A stretch of 64,000 bases of DNA from an uncultured Atopobiaceae bacterium (lineage in GTDB: Bacteria > Actinomycetota > Coriobacteriia > Coriobacteriales > Atopobiaceae), in contig CALULO010000001.1 of assembly GCA_944321515.1 (NCBI GenBank), positions 62,001-126,000 on the forward strand. The letters run 5' to 3'. Positions within the stretch are counted from its first letter, which is position 1. Every line of letters starts with the position of its first letter. Positions 43,563 to 54,767 of the stretch are shown here, one piece after another. The notes beneath the pieces were generated by a model. That model worked only from the letters and a program-made list of their open reading frames with translations, did no database searches and had not been told where the DNA came from. A program made the position numbers and the translations under genes.

Positions 43563-43789
43563 GGACGCCCCTCCCCCGGAGTTTTTATTCGGCTCGAATA
43601 TTTTATCGTCCTTTGTGGAATCCCAAATTCAAAACCCTGGCATCAAGGTGCCCAATCCCCCCAGCTCAGCAAGGTCTTCTCGCCCGTCTTGTCATTTCTG
43701 GCATACCTGTTGTAACAATTGGCGCCACCTAGATGCCACTTGCCGGCCCTCTGCCAAGCAGGAACAGGGTGAAGCGGGATGAGACAACA
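43563..43789. promoter_or_regulatory. Promoter region of the two-component operon
   Basis: AT-richer than its surroundings. On the minus strand TTTGGG, 16 bases, TAAAAT (43605-43600) is a plausible promoter with a leader of about 30 bases. A GGCGAGAAG core word lies at 43676-43684. No small peptide gene of the AgrD kind could be recognised. Confidence 0.4.
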
Positions 43790-43827
43790 GAGGAGGCCCC
43801 CGCTCCAAAGGGAGCGGGGGCCTCCTC
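43790..43827 (-). terminator. Hairpin terminator after rpsJ
   Basis: GAGGAGGCCCCCGCTCC and its exact complement form a perfect 17-bp stem around AAAG, 22 bases after the rpsJ stop. On the minus strand only a T-poor tail follows, but the stem is very stable. It ends the str operon and explains why rplC has its own promoter. Confidence 0.75.
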
Positions 43828-43848
43828 GCGCTGGCCTAGATAAGGCGC

Positions 43849-44157
43849 TTAGAGCTTGATCTCGATGTCAACGCCGGCCGGGAGGTCAAGGCGCATGAGC
43901 GAGTCGACCGTGGACGGGGACGGGTCGAGGATGTCGATGAGGCGCTTGTGGGTGCGCATCTCAAACTGCTCGCGGGAGTCCTTGTCCTTGTGCGGCGAGC
44001 GGATGACCGTGTAGAGGTTGCGCTCGGTGGGCAGGGGGATGGGGCCGGACACGCGGGCACCGGTCTTCTGGGCGGTGTCCACGATGAGCTTCGCGGACTG
44101 GTCAACGACCTCGTGGTCGTAGCCCTTGAGGCGAATCCTGATCTTCTGGCTTGACAC
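43849..44157 (-). CDS. rpsJ: 30S ribosomal protein S10
   Basis: 102 residues: [40 protein letters not shown] and [20 protein letters not shown]. Start is GTG at 44157 with GGAGG six bases upstream. S10 (NusE) also takes part in antitermination and transcription-translation coupling. Here it is the last gene of the str operon and is cut off from rplC by 5 kb, whereas it usually leads the S10 operon. Confidence 0.98.
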   Translation of the reverse strand: MSSQKIRIRLKGYDHEVVDQSAKLIVDTAQKTGARVSGPIPLPTERNLYTVIRSPHKDKDSREQFEMRTHKRLIDILDPSPSTVDSLMRLDLPAGVDIEIKL

Positions 44158-44196
44158 TGTGTACCTCCAAATGAGCTAGGGCTCGTGATCGTTGAC

Positions 44197-46293
44197 TTAG
44201 GAAGCGTTTCCGCCGTTCTTGGCGACGATCTCGTCGCGAATGTTCTTCGGGACGGGCTCGTAAGAGTCGAACTGCATGGTGTAGCTCGCGCGGCCCTGGG
44301 TCTGGGAGCGGAGGTCGGTGGCGTAGCCGAACATCTCGCCCAGCGGCACCTTGGCGCGAATCACCTTGGTGTCGCGACGGTCCTCCATGCCCTCGATCTT
44401 GCCGCGGCGGCCGGAGAGGTTGCCCATGACGTCGCCCATGTACTGCTCGGGGGTCTCAACCTCGACCTCCTCGATCGGCTCGAGAAGAACCGGGTTGGAG
44501 CGACGCAGGGCCTCCTTGATGGCCATGGAGCCGGCGATCTTGAAGGCGGCCTCGGAGGAGTCGACCTCGTGGTAGGAGCCGTCGATAAGCTTGACCTTGA
44601 TGTCGACGACGGGGTAGCCAGCGATGACGCCGCTCTCGAGCGCCTCCTGGATGCCCTTGTCGATGGAGGGGATGTACTCCTTCGGGATGACGCCACCGAC
44701 GATGGCGTTCTCGAACTCGTAGCCCTTGCCCTCCTCGTTAGGCTCCATGTCGATGACGGCGTGGCCGTACTGGCCGCGGCCGCCGGACTGGCGGACGAAC
44801 TTGCCCTCGACGTGGGTCACGGCCTTGCCAGCGGTCTCACGGTAGGCGACCTGCGGCTTACCGACGTTGCACTCGACCTTGAACTCGCGACGCAGACGGT
44901 CGACGATGATCTCGAGGTGCAGCTCGCCCATGCCGGAGATGATGGTCTGGCCGGTCTCCTGGTCGGTGTGCACCTGGAAGGTCGGGTCCTCCTCGGCGAG
45001 CTTGGCCAGGCCAACGGACATCTTCTCCTGCTCGGCCTTGGTCTTGGGCTCGACGGCGACGGAGATGACCGGCGTGGCGAACTCGATGGACTCGAGGACG
45101 ATCGGGTGCTTCTCGTCGCAGAGAGTCTCGCCGGTGGTGGTGTTCTTGAGACCGACGCAGGCGACGATGTCGCCGGCGGAGCAGCCCTCACGGTCAACAC
45201 GGTCGTTGGCGTTCATCTCAAGGATGCGGCCGAGACGCTCGCGGTTGTCCTTGACGGAGTTGTAGACGTAGGAGCCCGCGTCAGCGTGACCGGAGTATAC
45301 GCGGATGTAGGTGAGCTTGCCCACGTACGGGTCGGTCATGATCTTGAACGCGAGCGCGGAGAACGGCTCCTTGGCGTCGGCGTGACGGACCTCGGGCTCG
45401 CCCTTGAGGTTGGTGCCGTCGATCTCCTTGACGTCAAGCGGGCTCGGGAGGTAGTCGACAACGGCGTCGAGCAGCTCCTGGATGCCCTTGTTCTTGTAGG
45501 CGGAGCCCACGAAGACGAGGTTGAGCTCGCCGTCGATGACGCCCTTGCGCAGGGCGGCCTTGAGGGTCTCCACCGGGATCTCGGCCTCCTCGAGCACGAG
45601 CTCCATGACCTCGTCAGAGAAGTTGGAGGCGGCGTCGAGCAGCTCCTCGCGCTTCTCCTCGGCGATGTCGGCGAACTCCTCGGGGATGGACTCCATCGCC
45701 TCGGGGTAAATCATGCCCTTGGCGTCCTCCTTGAAGTCCCACGCGGTCATGGTGACCAGGTCGATAAGACCCCAGAAGTTGGACTCGGCACCCATCGGGA
45801 TCTGGGCCGCGACGGCGTTGGCGTGCAGGCGGTCCTTCATGGTGTCGATGGCGTGCCAGAAGTCAGCGCCCACGCGGTCGTACTTGTTGATGAAGGCGAT
45901 GCGCGGGACGTTGTAGTTGGTGGCCTGACGCCACACGGTCTCGGACTGCGGCTGGACGCCGGCCACGGCGTCGAACACGGCCACGGCGCCGTCGAGGACG
46001 CGCAGGCAGCGCTCGACCTCGGAGGTGAAGTCAACGTGGCCCGGGGTGTCGATGATCTGGATGACGTGGTCCTTCCAGAAGCACGTGGTGGCCGCGGAGG
46101 TGATGGTCACGCCACGCTCCTGCTCCTGAACCATCCAGTCCATGGTAGCGGCACCGTCGTGGACCTCGCCGATCTTGTGGGTCTTGCCGGTGTAGTAGAG
46201 GATGCGCTCCGTCGTGGTGGTCTTGCCGGCATCGATGTGGGCCATGATGCCGATGTTGCGCATGTCCTTAAGGTTGTACTTGACCTTAGCCAT
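44197..46293 (-). CDS. fusA: Elongation factor G
   Basis: 698 residues. GTPase motifs: AHIDAGKTT (G1), DTPGHVDF (G3) and INKYDRV (G4). Domains II-V follow; domain IV has [19 protein letters not shown] [20 protein letters not shown]. It catalyses translocation on the ribosome. It lies between rpsG and rpsJ in the str operon; no tuf gene follows, so EF-Tu must lie elsewhere. Confidence 0.98.
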   Translation of the reverse strand: MAKVKYNLKDMRNIGIMAHIDAGKTTTTERILYYTGKTHKIGEVHDGAATMDWMVQEQERGVTITSAATTCFWKDHVIQIIDTPGHVDFTSEVERCLRVLDGAVAVFDAVAGVQPQSETVWRQATNYNVPRIAFINKYDRVGADFWHAIDTMKDRLHANAVAAQIPMGAESNFWGLIDLVTMTAWDFKEDAKGMIYPEAMESIPEEFADIAEEKREELLDAASNFSDEVMELVLEEAEIPVETLKAALRKGVIDGELNLVFVGSAYKNKGIQELLDAVVDYLPSPLDVKEIDGTNLKGEPEVRHADAKEPFSALAFKIMTDPYVGKLTYIRVYSGHADAGSYVYNSVKDNRERLGRILEMNANDRVDREGCSAGDIVACVGLKNTTTGETLCDEKHPIVLESIEFATPVISVAVEPKTKAEQEKMSVGLAKLAEEDPTFQVHTDQETGQTIISGMGELHLEIIVDRLRREFKVECNVGKPQVAYRETAGKAVTHVEGKFVRQSGGRGQYGHAVIDMEPNEEGKGYEFENAIVGGVIPKEYIPSIDKGIQEALESGVIAGYPVVDIKVKLIDGSYHEVDSSEAAFKIAGSMAIKEALRRSNPVLLEPIEEVEVETPEQYMGDVMGNLSGRRGKIEGMEDRRDTKVIRAKVPLGEMFGYATDLRSQTQGRASYTMQFDSYEPVPKNIRDEIVAKNGGNAS

Positions 46294-46318
46294 AGATAGC
46301 CTCTCCTCGGGTCAGCGA

Positions 46319-46789
46319 CTAGAAGCGGTAGTGAGAGAAGGCGCGGTTGGCCTCGGCCATCTTGAAGAGGTCCTCACGACGCTTGATGGAGGCGCCGACG
46401 CCGTTGGAGGCGTCGAGAATCTCGTTGGCAAGGCGCTCGGCCATGGTCTTCTCCTTGCGGGCACGCGAGAAGTTCACGAGCCAGCGGATGGCCAGCGTGG
46501 TGGCACGACGGGAGTTGACCTCCATCGGCACCTGGTAGGTGGCGCCACCGACGCGCTTCGGCTTGACCTCGAGGGTCGGGCGAATGTTGTCCATGGCCTT
46601 CTTGAAGACGGCGAGGGCGTCCTCGCCGGACTTCTCGGCCACGATGTTGAAGGCACCGTAGACGATGCGCTCCGCGGTGGCCTTCTTGCCATCGAGGAGG
46701 ACCTTGTTGATGAGCTGGGTCACGAGACGGTTGTTGTAGACGGCGTCAGGCTGGACCTCACGACGCACGGCTGCTGCACGACGCGGCAT
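46319..46789 (-). CDS. rpsG: 30S ribosomal protein S7
   Basis: 156 residues: [40 protein letters not shown] and [20 protein letters not shown]. It nucleates the head of the small subunit, and in E. coli regulates the str operon. Twenty-five bases separate it from fusA. Confidence 0.98.
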   Translation of the reverse strand: MPRRAAAVRREVQPDAVYNNRLVTQLINKVLLDGKKATAERIVYGAFNIVAEKSGEDALAVFKKAMDNIRPTLEVKPKRVGGATYQVPMEVNSRRATTLAIRWLVNFSRARKEKTMAERLANEILDASNGVGASIKRREDLFKMAEANRAFSHYRF

Positions 46790-46831
46790 GTTATATCTCC
46801 TTAGAGCTGGTGACGTTTAGTGACTGCGAGA

Positions 46832-47203
46832 CTACTTCGGGCGCTTGGTGCCGTAGCGGGAGCGCGCCTTCTGGCGGTTCTGCACGGCGGCGCAGTCGTA
46901 GGCGCCACGGATGATCTTGTAGCGGACACCAGGGAGGTCGCGCACGCGGCCGCCGCGGATCAGCACGATGGAGTGCTCCTGGAGGTTGTGGCCCTCGCCG
47001 GGGATGTAGGCCGTGACCTCGATGCCGTTCACGAGGCGCACACGGGCGACCTTACGAAGGGCGGAGTTCGGCTTCTTGGGGGTGGTGGTGAAGACGCGGG
47101 TGCACACGCCGCGCTTCTGGGGGTTGTGCTGCAGAGCTGCGTTCTTGGACTTCGACTTGACGCTCACGCGACCGTTGCGAACGAGCTGGTTGATTGTCGG
47201 CAA
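46832..47203 (-). CDS. rpsL: 30S ribosomal protein S12
   Basis: 123 residues. The decoding-centre loops are present: [20 protein letters not shown] and [20 protein letters not shown], with the lysine positions linked to streptomycin sensitivity unchanged. The start is TTG at 47203 (second residue Pro), after GAAGGAGAG. It is the first gene of the str operon. Confidence 0.97.
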   Translation of the reverse strand: MPTINQLVRNGRVSVKSKSKNAALQHNPQKRGVCTRVFTTTPKKPNSALRKVARVRLVNGIEVTAYIPGEGHNLQEHSIVLIRGGRVRDLPGVRYKIIRGAYDCAAVQNRQKARSRYGTKRPK

Positions 47204-47290
47204 AGCTCTCTCCTTCTTAGCTAACGTTAATGCTTTAACCCGTATTCAAGGGCCGAGCAGCACCTCTGCCCCGGATTGACACGACGATGA

Positions 47291-47319
47291 ACGTTACGCC
47301 GGGCGACCCCAGTTGTCAA
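47291..47319 (-). promoter_or_regulatory. Promoter of the str operon
   Basis: Minus strand: TTGACA (47319-47314, perfect), exactly 17 bases, TAACGT (47296-47291). RNA would begin near 47284, about 80 bases before rpsL. Confidence 0.65.
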
Positions 47320-47456
47320 AACGCCACGGTGCCGGGCGTATCCTTCCTCCACGAAATGCAGACACTTTCGCGCGGCGGGCGGACGTGGTACGCGGCGGAC
47401 TCAGGCCCCGCGGTGGGTGTGGACCGGTGGCGGGCGCGGCCGCGTGAAATGCGCAC

Positions 47457-47607
47457 CAAGTGCGTGCTGGCTTCCGCGGGGGCGCAAGTGCGTGCCCGGC
47501 TCCCCACGGGACTCAAGCAAGTGTATGCCCCGCCCCGTCAAATACGCGTCGAGTGCATGTTCCTCTCGCCAAAACGGAATCAAGTGTATTTAGGCGGAAT
47601 ACACTTG
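47457..47607. repeat. Five spaced CAAGTGYRTG-like repeats ending in a palindrome
   Basis: Copies start at 47457, 47485, 47518, 47550 and 47581, steps of 28, 33, 32 and 31 bases. The core is CAAGTG(C/T)(G/A)TG; the fourth copy begins CGAG. The last copy pairs with an inverted copy (47598-47607) as a perfect 10-bp stem with the loop TAGGCGG. Similar in plan, not sequence, to the array at 9071-9344. Confidence 0.55.
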
Positions 47608-47738
47608 TCACCTCGTTCCAGGCAAAGCGCCGCCAGGGCAAAGCGCCGCCCCCCGAGGCGTCCGCCCGCCCCGCAGGCGCAGTCCGAAGTTGAGGTGCTG
47701 CCCCGGAGCTCCGTGCCGGCCCGGGGACTTGGCGCCTC

Positions 47739-47776
47739 AAAAGACGCGGCGCCCGCACCAGATGGTGAGGGCGCCG
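47739..47776 (-). terminator. Terminator of the fab-acc-degV operon
   Basis: Minus strand: CGGCGCCC, T, CACC, a four-base loop, GGTG, C, GGGCGCCG, then CGTCTTTT. Both stem parts are perfect. It lies 50 bases after the degV stop. Confidence 0.8.
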
Positions 47777-47825
47777 ACGCATGGCACAACATGTGGGCGA
47801 TGCAATGAATCGCGACGGGACGTGG

Positions 47826-48644
47826 CTACATCCAGGCAAGCCCCACGGCCCCGAGGCCGAGGTGCTCGGCCAAGACCGGGCCGCCGTCCTTCACGCGGAC
47901 CCGCGCCTCGGGGAAGCGCGACCGAGCGGCGAGAAGAACCTCGCGAGCCTCGACGCCACGCGGCCCGAAGTGACACACCACGAGGTCGTTGGCGCCCTCG
48001 GGCACGCGCTCGACCATCGCAGCGGCCATGCCGTGAGCGCCGCGCCCGTCGGCAAGCTTGACGATGCCGCCCTCGGAGAGCGCCATCACGGGATAGCGGT
48101 TGAGCTTGGTGGCCACCGCGCGTCGAATGGCGCCGAGCCGTCCGCTCCGGGAGAGCGCAGCCATGTCCGGCACACTGAACACGATGCGCGTGCCGCCGCG
48201 CAGGCTCTCCAGCTCGGCCTTCACCTCGGCAAGGTTGTGGCCGGCATCGGCCAGGGCGCGTGCCCGGCGCACGAGAAACTCCAGCGCGCCCGCGGTGAGC
48301 CAGGAGTCGACCACGGCCACGCGTGGGCTTGCGACCGCCTCGGCCGCCTCCTCGGCGCTGCGGAACGTGCCGGAGAGGCGAGAGGAGATCGTCACGCAGA
48401 GCACGTCGTCCCCCGCGTCGAGGTGCTCGCGGAAGGCGCGCTCGAAGGCCGAGGAGCGTACGGCCTCGGTGGTGACGCGACGGCTCTTGGAAAGGAGCGC
48501 CACGTAGTCGCCGTTCTCGCCGACAAAGCCCTCCGAGTGGCGGGCGGAGTCGGCCACGTAGGTCATCGGGACAACGTCCACGCCCAGCTCGGCGGCCTCG
48601 TCGCGCGTGAGGCCGCAGGTGGAGTCGGTGACTAGCGCGAGCAT
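47826..48644 (-). CDS. DegV family fatty-acid-binding protein
   Basis: 272 residues. DegV/FakB fold: LALVTDSTCGLTRDEAAELG at the N-terminus, VTISSRLSGTFRSAEEAAEA, and a C-terminal domain with ALSEGGIVKLADGRGAHGMA. Well-studied members (FakB) present fatty acids to the kinase FakA for entry into phospholipids. It is the last gene of the fatty-acid synthesis operon and its start overlaps the accDA stop by 13 bases, which supports a lipid role and strict co-expression. No fakA is in view. Confidence 0.9.
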   Translation of the reverse strand: MLALVTDSTCGLTRDEAAELGVDVVPMTYVADSARHSEGFVGENGDYVALLSKSRRVTTEAVRSSAFERAFREHLDAGDDVLCVTISSRLSGTFRSAEEAAEAVASPRVAVVDSWLTAGALEFLVRRARALADAGHNLAEVKAELESLRGGTRIVFSVPDMAALSRSGRLGAIRRAVATKLNRYPVMALSEGGIVKLADGRGAHGMAAAMVERVPEGANDLVVCHFGPRGVEAREVLLAARSRFPEARVRVKDGGPVLAEHLGLGAVGLAWM

Positions 48645-50345
48645 ATGCGGTCGCCTCCCATCGCACGGAACTTGTCGTAGCGGCGCGCCACGAGCTCGTC
48701 GGCATCCAGCTGCTCGAGCTCATCCAGGGCTAGCTCGACCTCGCGCATGAGATCGTGGGCGATCTCCGCGTGCGTGAGCCCCAGGTCCTGAATAATGCCG
48801 TCCACCAGGCCGAGATCAGCAAGGTCGTGCGCGGTGATGTGCAGGGCCTCGGCGGCGTCGGCGGCGCGCTTGGCGTCCTTCCAGAGAATCGAGGCGCAGC
48901 CCTCGGGGCTCACCACGGAGTAGGCGGAGCTGCCGAGCATGAGCACCCGGTCGGCCACGGCCAGGCCGAGGGCACCGCCGCTGCCGCCCTCGCCCACCAC
49001 GACGCTCACCACCGGGACCTTGAGCCCGCTCATCTCCACGAGGTTGTGCGCAATGGCCTCGCCCTGGCCGCGCTCCTCCGCGCCGATGCCGCAGTAGGCT
49101 CCCGAGGTGTCGACGAGACAGAGCACCGGACGGCCGAACTTCTCGGCCTCGCGCATGAGACGCAGCGCCTTGCGGTACCCCTCGGGGTGGGCCATTCCGA
49201 AGTTGCGACGCACGCGCTCCTTGGTGGAGTTGCCGCGCTCGATGCCGATGACGGTCATCACGCGGCCACCCTTCCAGCCGATACCGGCCACCACGGCCGC
49301 GTCGTCGGCAAAGAGGCGGTCGCCGTGGAGCTCGACAAAGCCGTCCAGGCCACGCTCGATGAGCTCGAGGGCAGTGGCGCGGTCGGCGGAGCGGGTGAGC
49401 TTGACGATGTCATAGGCGCTCTCGGGCTCCGGGGAGCGCTTGGGGCGCGCGCCGCGACCACGGCGGGGCTCCTCGTACGAGAGCCTGTGCGGGGCGCTGG
49501 GGCCGGGCTCCGAGCCCTCGTGCAGGCAGAGCAGCTCAGAGAGGGTGGCAACCATGTCCTTGCGCTCAACGATGAGGTCGCAGAACCCATGCTCCACGAG
49601 GAACTCGGAGCGCTGGAAGCCGTTGGGCAGGCGCTTGTGGGTGGTCTGCTCGATCACGCGCGGGCCGGCAAAGGCCACGAGGGCGCCCGGCTCGGCAAGG
49701 GTGACGTCGGCCTCCATGGCAAAGCTCGCCGTGACGCCGCCCGTGGTGGGGTCAGTGAGCACGCAGACATAGAGCAGGCCGGCCTCGGAGTGGCGGCGGA
49801 CCGCCGCCGAGACCTTGGCCATCTGCATAAGCGAGGTGGTCCCCTCCTGCATGCGCGCGCCGCCGGAGACGGTGAAGCCAACCACGGGCAGCCCCTCCTT
49901 GAGGGCCCGCTCAAAGACGCGGCAGATCTTCTCGCCCACCACAGAGCCCATGGACCCCATCATGAAGTCGGCGTTCATGAAGAAGAGGGCGCAGTCGTGC
50001 CCGCCGATCTTGCCGCGGCCCGTGACCACCGCGTCGTTCTCGTGGGTCTTCTCTCGAGCGGCGGCGAGCTTCTCCTGATAGCCGGGGAACTCCAGGAAGT
50101 CCGTGGCCGCGAGCTCGGCGTCCCACTCCACGAACGAACCGGCGTCCACGGTCATGCGCATGCGCTTGCGACCGGAGACGCGCAGGTGACGGCCACAACG
50201 CGGGCACACCTCAAGGTTCTCCACGAGCTTGCCCTGGTCGATGACGCGCCTGCAGCCGGGGCACTTCACGAGGATGTGGCGCTCGGGCATCTCGGCCATG
50301 ACCTCGGTGACCGGGCTCTCGAGCTCGTTGGCGCTCTTCTCTCGC

Positions 50346-50353
<8 letters not shown>
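48632..50353 (-). CDS. accDA: Acetyl-CoA carboxylase carboxyltransferase, fused beta-alpha
   Basis: 573 residues joining AccD and AccA. The AccD half (about 1-290) begins with the four-cysteine zinc ribbon, CPGCRR at 31 and CPRCGRH at 50, and has VGFTVSGGARMQEGTTSLMQ. The AccA half (about 315-573) has GLDGFVELHGDRLFADDAAV and EGGSGGALGLAVADRVLMLG. A linker rich in Arg and Pro (RRGRGARPKRSPEP) joins them. Together they transfer the carboxyl group from biotin to acetyl-CoA. Its start overlaps the accC stop by eight bases. Fusion of the halves is unusual but known in some actinobacteria. Confidence 0.96.
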
Positions 50354-51683
<1,330 letters not shown>

Positions 51684-51740
51684 CGCAGTGCCCCTCCCGG
51701 CGCCCCGGGGCGCCCTCGCTTGTTGCCGTGCGCCGAGCCG

Positions 51741-52169
51741 CTAGTTCTTCTCGCCCGGCATCAGGGCAAACGACATATCTGCCGTGCAGCAGAGCTCGCC
51801 GCCCACGCGTGCCTCGCCCGTGGCAAAGCGGAAGGGCCCGCGTGCGCGGGTAAGCTTGCAGGTGAGCTCAACCGTGTCGCCGGGGCGCACGGGGTGCTTG
51901 AAGCGCACCTTGTCGAGGCTCGTGTAGAAGGGCGTGGCGCCCTTGGCAGCCAGGTCGTCGCCGAGCAGCACGCAGCAGTTCTGGGCGAGCATCTCGCAGA
52001 GGATCACGCCCGGCACCACGGGGTTGCCGGGGAAGTGGCCCTGGACGAAGAACTCGTCGCCCGTGATGGTAATCTTGCCGTGGGCCTCCCCGTCCACGAC
52101 CTCGGCCTCGTCGAGAAGAAGCATCGGCTCGCGGTGCGGCAGCAGGCTCTTGAGCTCTTCCTTGTTCAT
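51741..52169 (-). CDS. fabZ: 3-hydroxyacyl-ACP dehydratase
   Basis: 142 residues. The hot-dog fold with catalytic His45 in FFVQGHFPGNPVVPGVILCE and Glu59 at its end. It removes water from 3-hydroxyacyl-ACP. A GGCGAGAAGAAC word covers its final codons (51744-51755). It lies 14 bases after accB. Confidence 0.97.
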   Translation of the reverse strand: MNKEELKSLLPHREPMLLLDEAEVVDGEAHGKITITGDEFFVQGHFPGNPVVPGVILCEMLAQNCCVLLGDDLAAKGATPFYTSLDKVRFKHPVRPGDTVELTCKLTRARGPFRFATGEARVGGELCCTADMSFALMPGEKN

Positions 52170-52183
52170 ACGCGCTCCCTCCC

Positions 52184-52657
52184 CTAGTAGATCTTCATGA
52201 GGCAGCAGCCGTACTCGACGAGCTCGCCGTCCTTCACGCAGATGTCGACAATCTCGCCGTCAGCCTCGGCGGTGACCTCGTTCATGACCTTCATGGCCTC
52301 GATGACGCAGAGGGTCTCGCCCTTCTTGACCTTGGAGCCCACGTGCACGAAGGGCTCGGCGCCGGGGGCCGGCGCGGCGTAGAACACGCCGACCATCGGC
52401 GCGCGCACGGCAGTGGTGTGAGCCATGTCGAGCGGGGCCTCGTCGTCGGACGCGGGCGCGGGCGCGGGGGCAGCGACGGGCACGGGAGCCGCCGCGGGCG
52501 CAGGGGCGGCGGGAGCAGGGGCAACCGGGGCAGCGGCGGGCGCGGCGCCCCCGCGCTCGAGCTCCACGGCCGAGCCGTCGGCCTCCTCGAGGCGCACGCG
52601 AGAGAGTCCGTGGCTCTCCATCACGGCAGCAATCTCTGCGATCTTACTGGGCTCCAT
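52184..52657 (-). CDS. accB: Biotin carboxyl carrier protein
   Basis: 157 residues. An N-terminal helix domain (1-35) is followed by a long Ala/Pro linker (about 38-70) and the biotinyl domain, with the biotin lysine Lys123 in VIEAMKVMNEV and the thumb-like GSKVKKGET. BirA, encoded divergently from the operon, would attach the biotin. It lies three bases after fabF. Confidence 0.97.
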   Translation of the reverse strand: MEPSKIAEIAAVMESHGLSRVRLEEADGSAVELERGGAAPAAAPVAPAPAAPAPAAAPVPVAAPAPAPASDDEAPLDMAHTTAVRAPMVGVFYAAPAPGAEPFVHVGSKVKKGETLCVIEAMKVMNEVTAEADGEIVDICVKDGELVEYGCCLMKIY

Positions 52658-52660
52658 GTG

Positions 52661-53908
52661 CTACTCCCTCCCCGCCGCGCGAAGCGCGAGCGCCGCATTG
52701 TGCCCGCCGAAGCCGAGGTTCGTGGAGAGCGCCCAGGTGAGCTGGCACTCGACGGCCTCGTTGGGCGTGTAGTCGAGGTCGCACTCCGGGTCCGGGGTGC
52801 GATAGTTGATCGTGGGCGGCACCACGCCGTTCTCCAGCGCGAGCGCGCAGGCCATGACCTCGACGGCGCCGGTGGCGCCGATCATGTGCCCGGTCATGGA
52901 CTTGGTGGACGAGATGTGCGCGGCGCGTGCAGCCTCCTCGCCGAGGGCGCGCTTGAAGCCAGCCGTCTCGGAGGAGTCGTTGAGCTTGGTGGAGGTGCCG
53001 TGGGCGTTGATGTAGAGGCCCTCCTCAGGCTTCACGCCGCCCTCGGCCACGGCCTGCTCGATGGCGCGGGCGATGCCTCGCGCCTCGGGGTCGGGGCTCG
53101 TGATGTGATAGGCGTCGTCCGTGTTGCCGTAGCCGACGACCTCGGCATAGATGTGGGCGCCACGGGCGACGGCGTGCTCCCACTCCTCGAGCACGAGGAC
53201 GCAGGCCCCCTCGCCCATGACGAAGCCGTTGCGCTCCGCATCGAACGGGCGGCACGCGGTGGCCGGATCGGGGTTGGTGGTGAGGGCGCGGCAGCTCGTG
53301 AAACCGGCGATGGAGTCGGGCATGACGGCAGCCTCGGCGCCGCCGGCAAGAATGGCGTCGGCGTAGCCGTGCTTGATGGCGCGGAAGGCCTCGCCCACGG
53401 CGTGGGCGGAGGTGGCGCAGGCGGTGACGACGGGCAGCGTGGGGCCGTATGCCTTGTGGCGGATGGCGATGTTTCCGGAGGCCATGTTGGCGATCATCAT
53501 CGTGATCATGAACGGGGACGCGCGACGCGGGCCACGCTCGGATATGGTGTGCACGTTGTTCACGATGGTGTTGATGCCGCCCACACCCGAGCCCACGTAG
53601 ACGCCCAGGCGGTCGTGGTCCACGGCGTCCTCGGCATCCAGGCCGGAGTCGGCCATCGCCTCGTCAGAGGCCACGAGCGCATACTGGGCAAAGAGGTCCA
53701 GGTGCGCGGCCTCCTGCTTGCCCAGCAGCGCGGCGCCGTCGAAGTCCTTGACCTCGGCGGCCACCTTCACCTTGAAGTTCTCGGTGTCAAAGTGGGTGAT
53801 GGGGCCGATGCCGCACTCGCCGGCGACCATGGCCTTCCAAGTCTCCTTGGCCGTGTTGGCAAGCGGGGTGACGGCGCCGATGCCGGTGATTGCTACCCTG
53901 TGTTCCAT
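52661..53908 (-). CDS. fabF: 3-oxoacyl-ACP synthase II
   Basis: 415 residues of the thiolase fold. Catalytic Cys164 in VVTACATSAHAVGEAF, with the histidines in LYINAHGTSTKLNDS and TGHMIGATGAVEVMA. The start MEHRVAITGIGAVTPLANTA at 53908 has GGGAGA upstream. It elongates acyl-ACP with malonyl-ACP and tunes membrane fluidity. Confidence 0.97.
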   Translation of the reverse strand: MEHRVAITGIGAVTPLANTAKETWKAMVAGECGIGPITHFDTENFKVKVAAEVKDFDGAALLGKQEAAHLDLFAQYALVASDEAMADSGLDAEDAVDHDRLGVYVGSGVGGINTIVNNVHTISERGPRRASPFMITMMIANMASGNIAIRHKAYGPTLPVVTACATSAHAVGEAFRAIKHGYADAILAGGAEAAVMPDSIAGFTSCRALTTNPDPATACRPFDAERNGFVMGEGACVLVLEEWEHAVARGAHIYAEVVGYGNTDDAYHITSPDPEARGIARAIEQAVAEGGVKPEEGLYINAHGTSTKLNDSSETAGFKRALGEEAARAAHISSTKSMTGHMIGATGAVEVMACALALENGVVPPTINYRTPDPECDLDYTPNEAVECQLTWALSTNLGFGGHNAALALRAAGRE

Positions 53909-53994
53909 CTCGTCTCCCAATCGATTCAAAAGAGGGCGACTCCCCCCCCTCTGACACATCCAAACGGGCCCAGGGCCTCCCCCTGGGCCAGCGC

Positions 53995-54765
53995 CTACAT
54001 CGCCATGCCGCCGTCGACGCGGATGACCTCGCCGGTCACGTAGGAGGCGGCGTCGCTCACCAGGAAGCGCGCCACGGCCGCCACCTCGTCGGCGCTCGCC
54101 AGGCGGCCGAGCGGGATCTGCTTCTCGTAGCCCTCGCGCACGCCCTCGGGGAGGACGGCGGTCATGTCCGTCTCCACGAAGCCCGGGGCGATGGCGTTGA
54201 CCGTGACGCCGCGCGGCGCGAGCTCGCGCGCCACGGACTTGGTCATGCCGATGAGGCCCGCCTTGGAGGCCGCGTAGTTGGCCTGGCCGGCGTTGCCCAT
54301 GAGGCCCACCACCGAGGCCATGTTGACGATGCGACCACCGCGCTGGCGCATGAAGGAGCGCGCAAGGGCGCGAGTGGTGTGGAAGGCGCCCCTCAGGTTG
54401 ACGTCGATCACGCGGGCGAAGTCGTCGTCGGACATGCGGACGAGCAGGCCGTCACGCGTGACGCCGGCGTTGTTGACGAGCGCCCACACGCTTCCGAAGT
54501 CAGAAAGGACCGCGTCCACGGTGGCCTTGACCGCCTCGGCGTCGGATACGTCGCAGCGATAGGAGCGCGCGGTGGCACCGGCGGCCTCGCAGGCGGCGAC
54601 GGCCTCGGCGGCCGCGGCCTCGTTGCCCGCGTAGACCAGGGCGAGGTCGAAGCCGTCGGCGGCAAGCCCCTCGGCGATGGCGCGGCCGATGCCGCGGGAG
54701 GCCCCGGTCACCAGGGCTACGCGACGGGAGGCGTCCCGCTCGATGGCACCGTTCTTCTCGGCCAT
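53995..54765 (-). CDS. fabG: 3-oxoacyl-ACP reductase
   Basis: 256 residues of the short-chain dehydrogenase fold. Cofactor motif TGASRGIG, and the catalytic triad Ser151, Tyr164, Lys168 in IVNMASVVGLMGNAGQANYA then ASK. NADPH-dependent reduction of 3-ketoacyl-ACP. It lies two bases after fabD; an 86-base gap separates it from fabF. Confidence 0.97.
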   Translation of the reverse strand: MAEKNGAIERDASRRVALVTGASRGIGRAIAEGLAADGFDLALVYAGNEAAAAEAVAACEAAGATARSYRCDVSDAEAVKATVDAVLSDFGSVWALVNNAGVTRDGLLVRMSDDDFARVIDVNLRGAFHTTRALARSFMRQRGGRIVNMASVVGLMGNAGQANYAASKAGLIGMTKSVARELAPRGVTVNAIAPGFVETDMTAVLPEGVREGYEKQIPLGRLASADEVAAVARFLVSDAASYVTGEVIRVDGGMAM

Positions 54766-54767
54766 TG

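Larger units (their letters stand above)
47204..47825. other. Gene-free stretch upstream of the str operon
   Basis: Contains, from right to left, the terminator of the fab operon (47739-47776), a run of degenerate repeats (47457-47607) and the str promoter (47291-47319). Open frames here have no family features and overlap these signals, so I call no gene. Confidence 0.6.

Noticed and set aside
44185..46299. 704-codon open frame antisense to fusA
   Set aside because: Product rich in Val, Gly, Asp and Leu with no motif; EF-G on the minus strand is certain.
47737..48723. 328-codon minus-strand frame overlapping degV
   Set aside because: Arg-rich shadow of degV and the operon terminator; degV has clear family motifs.
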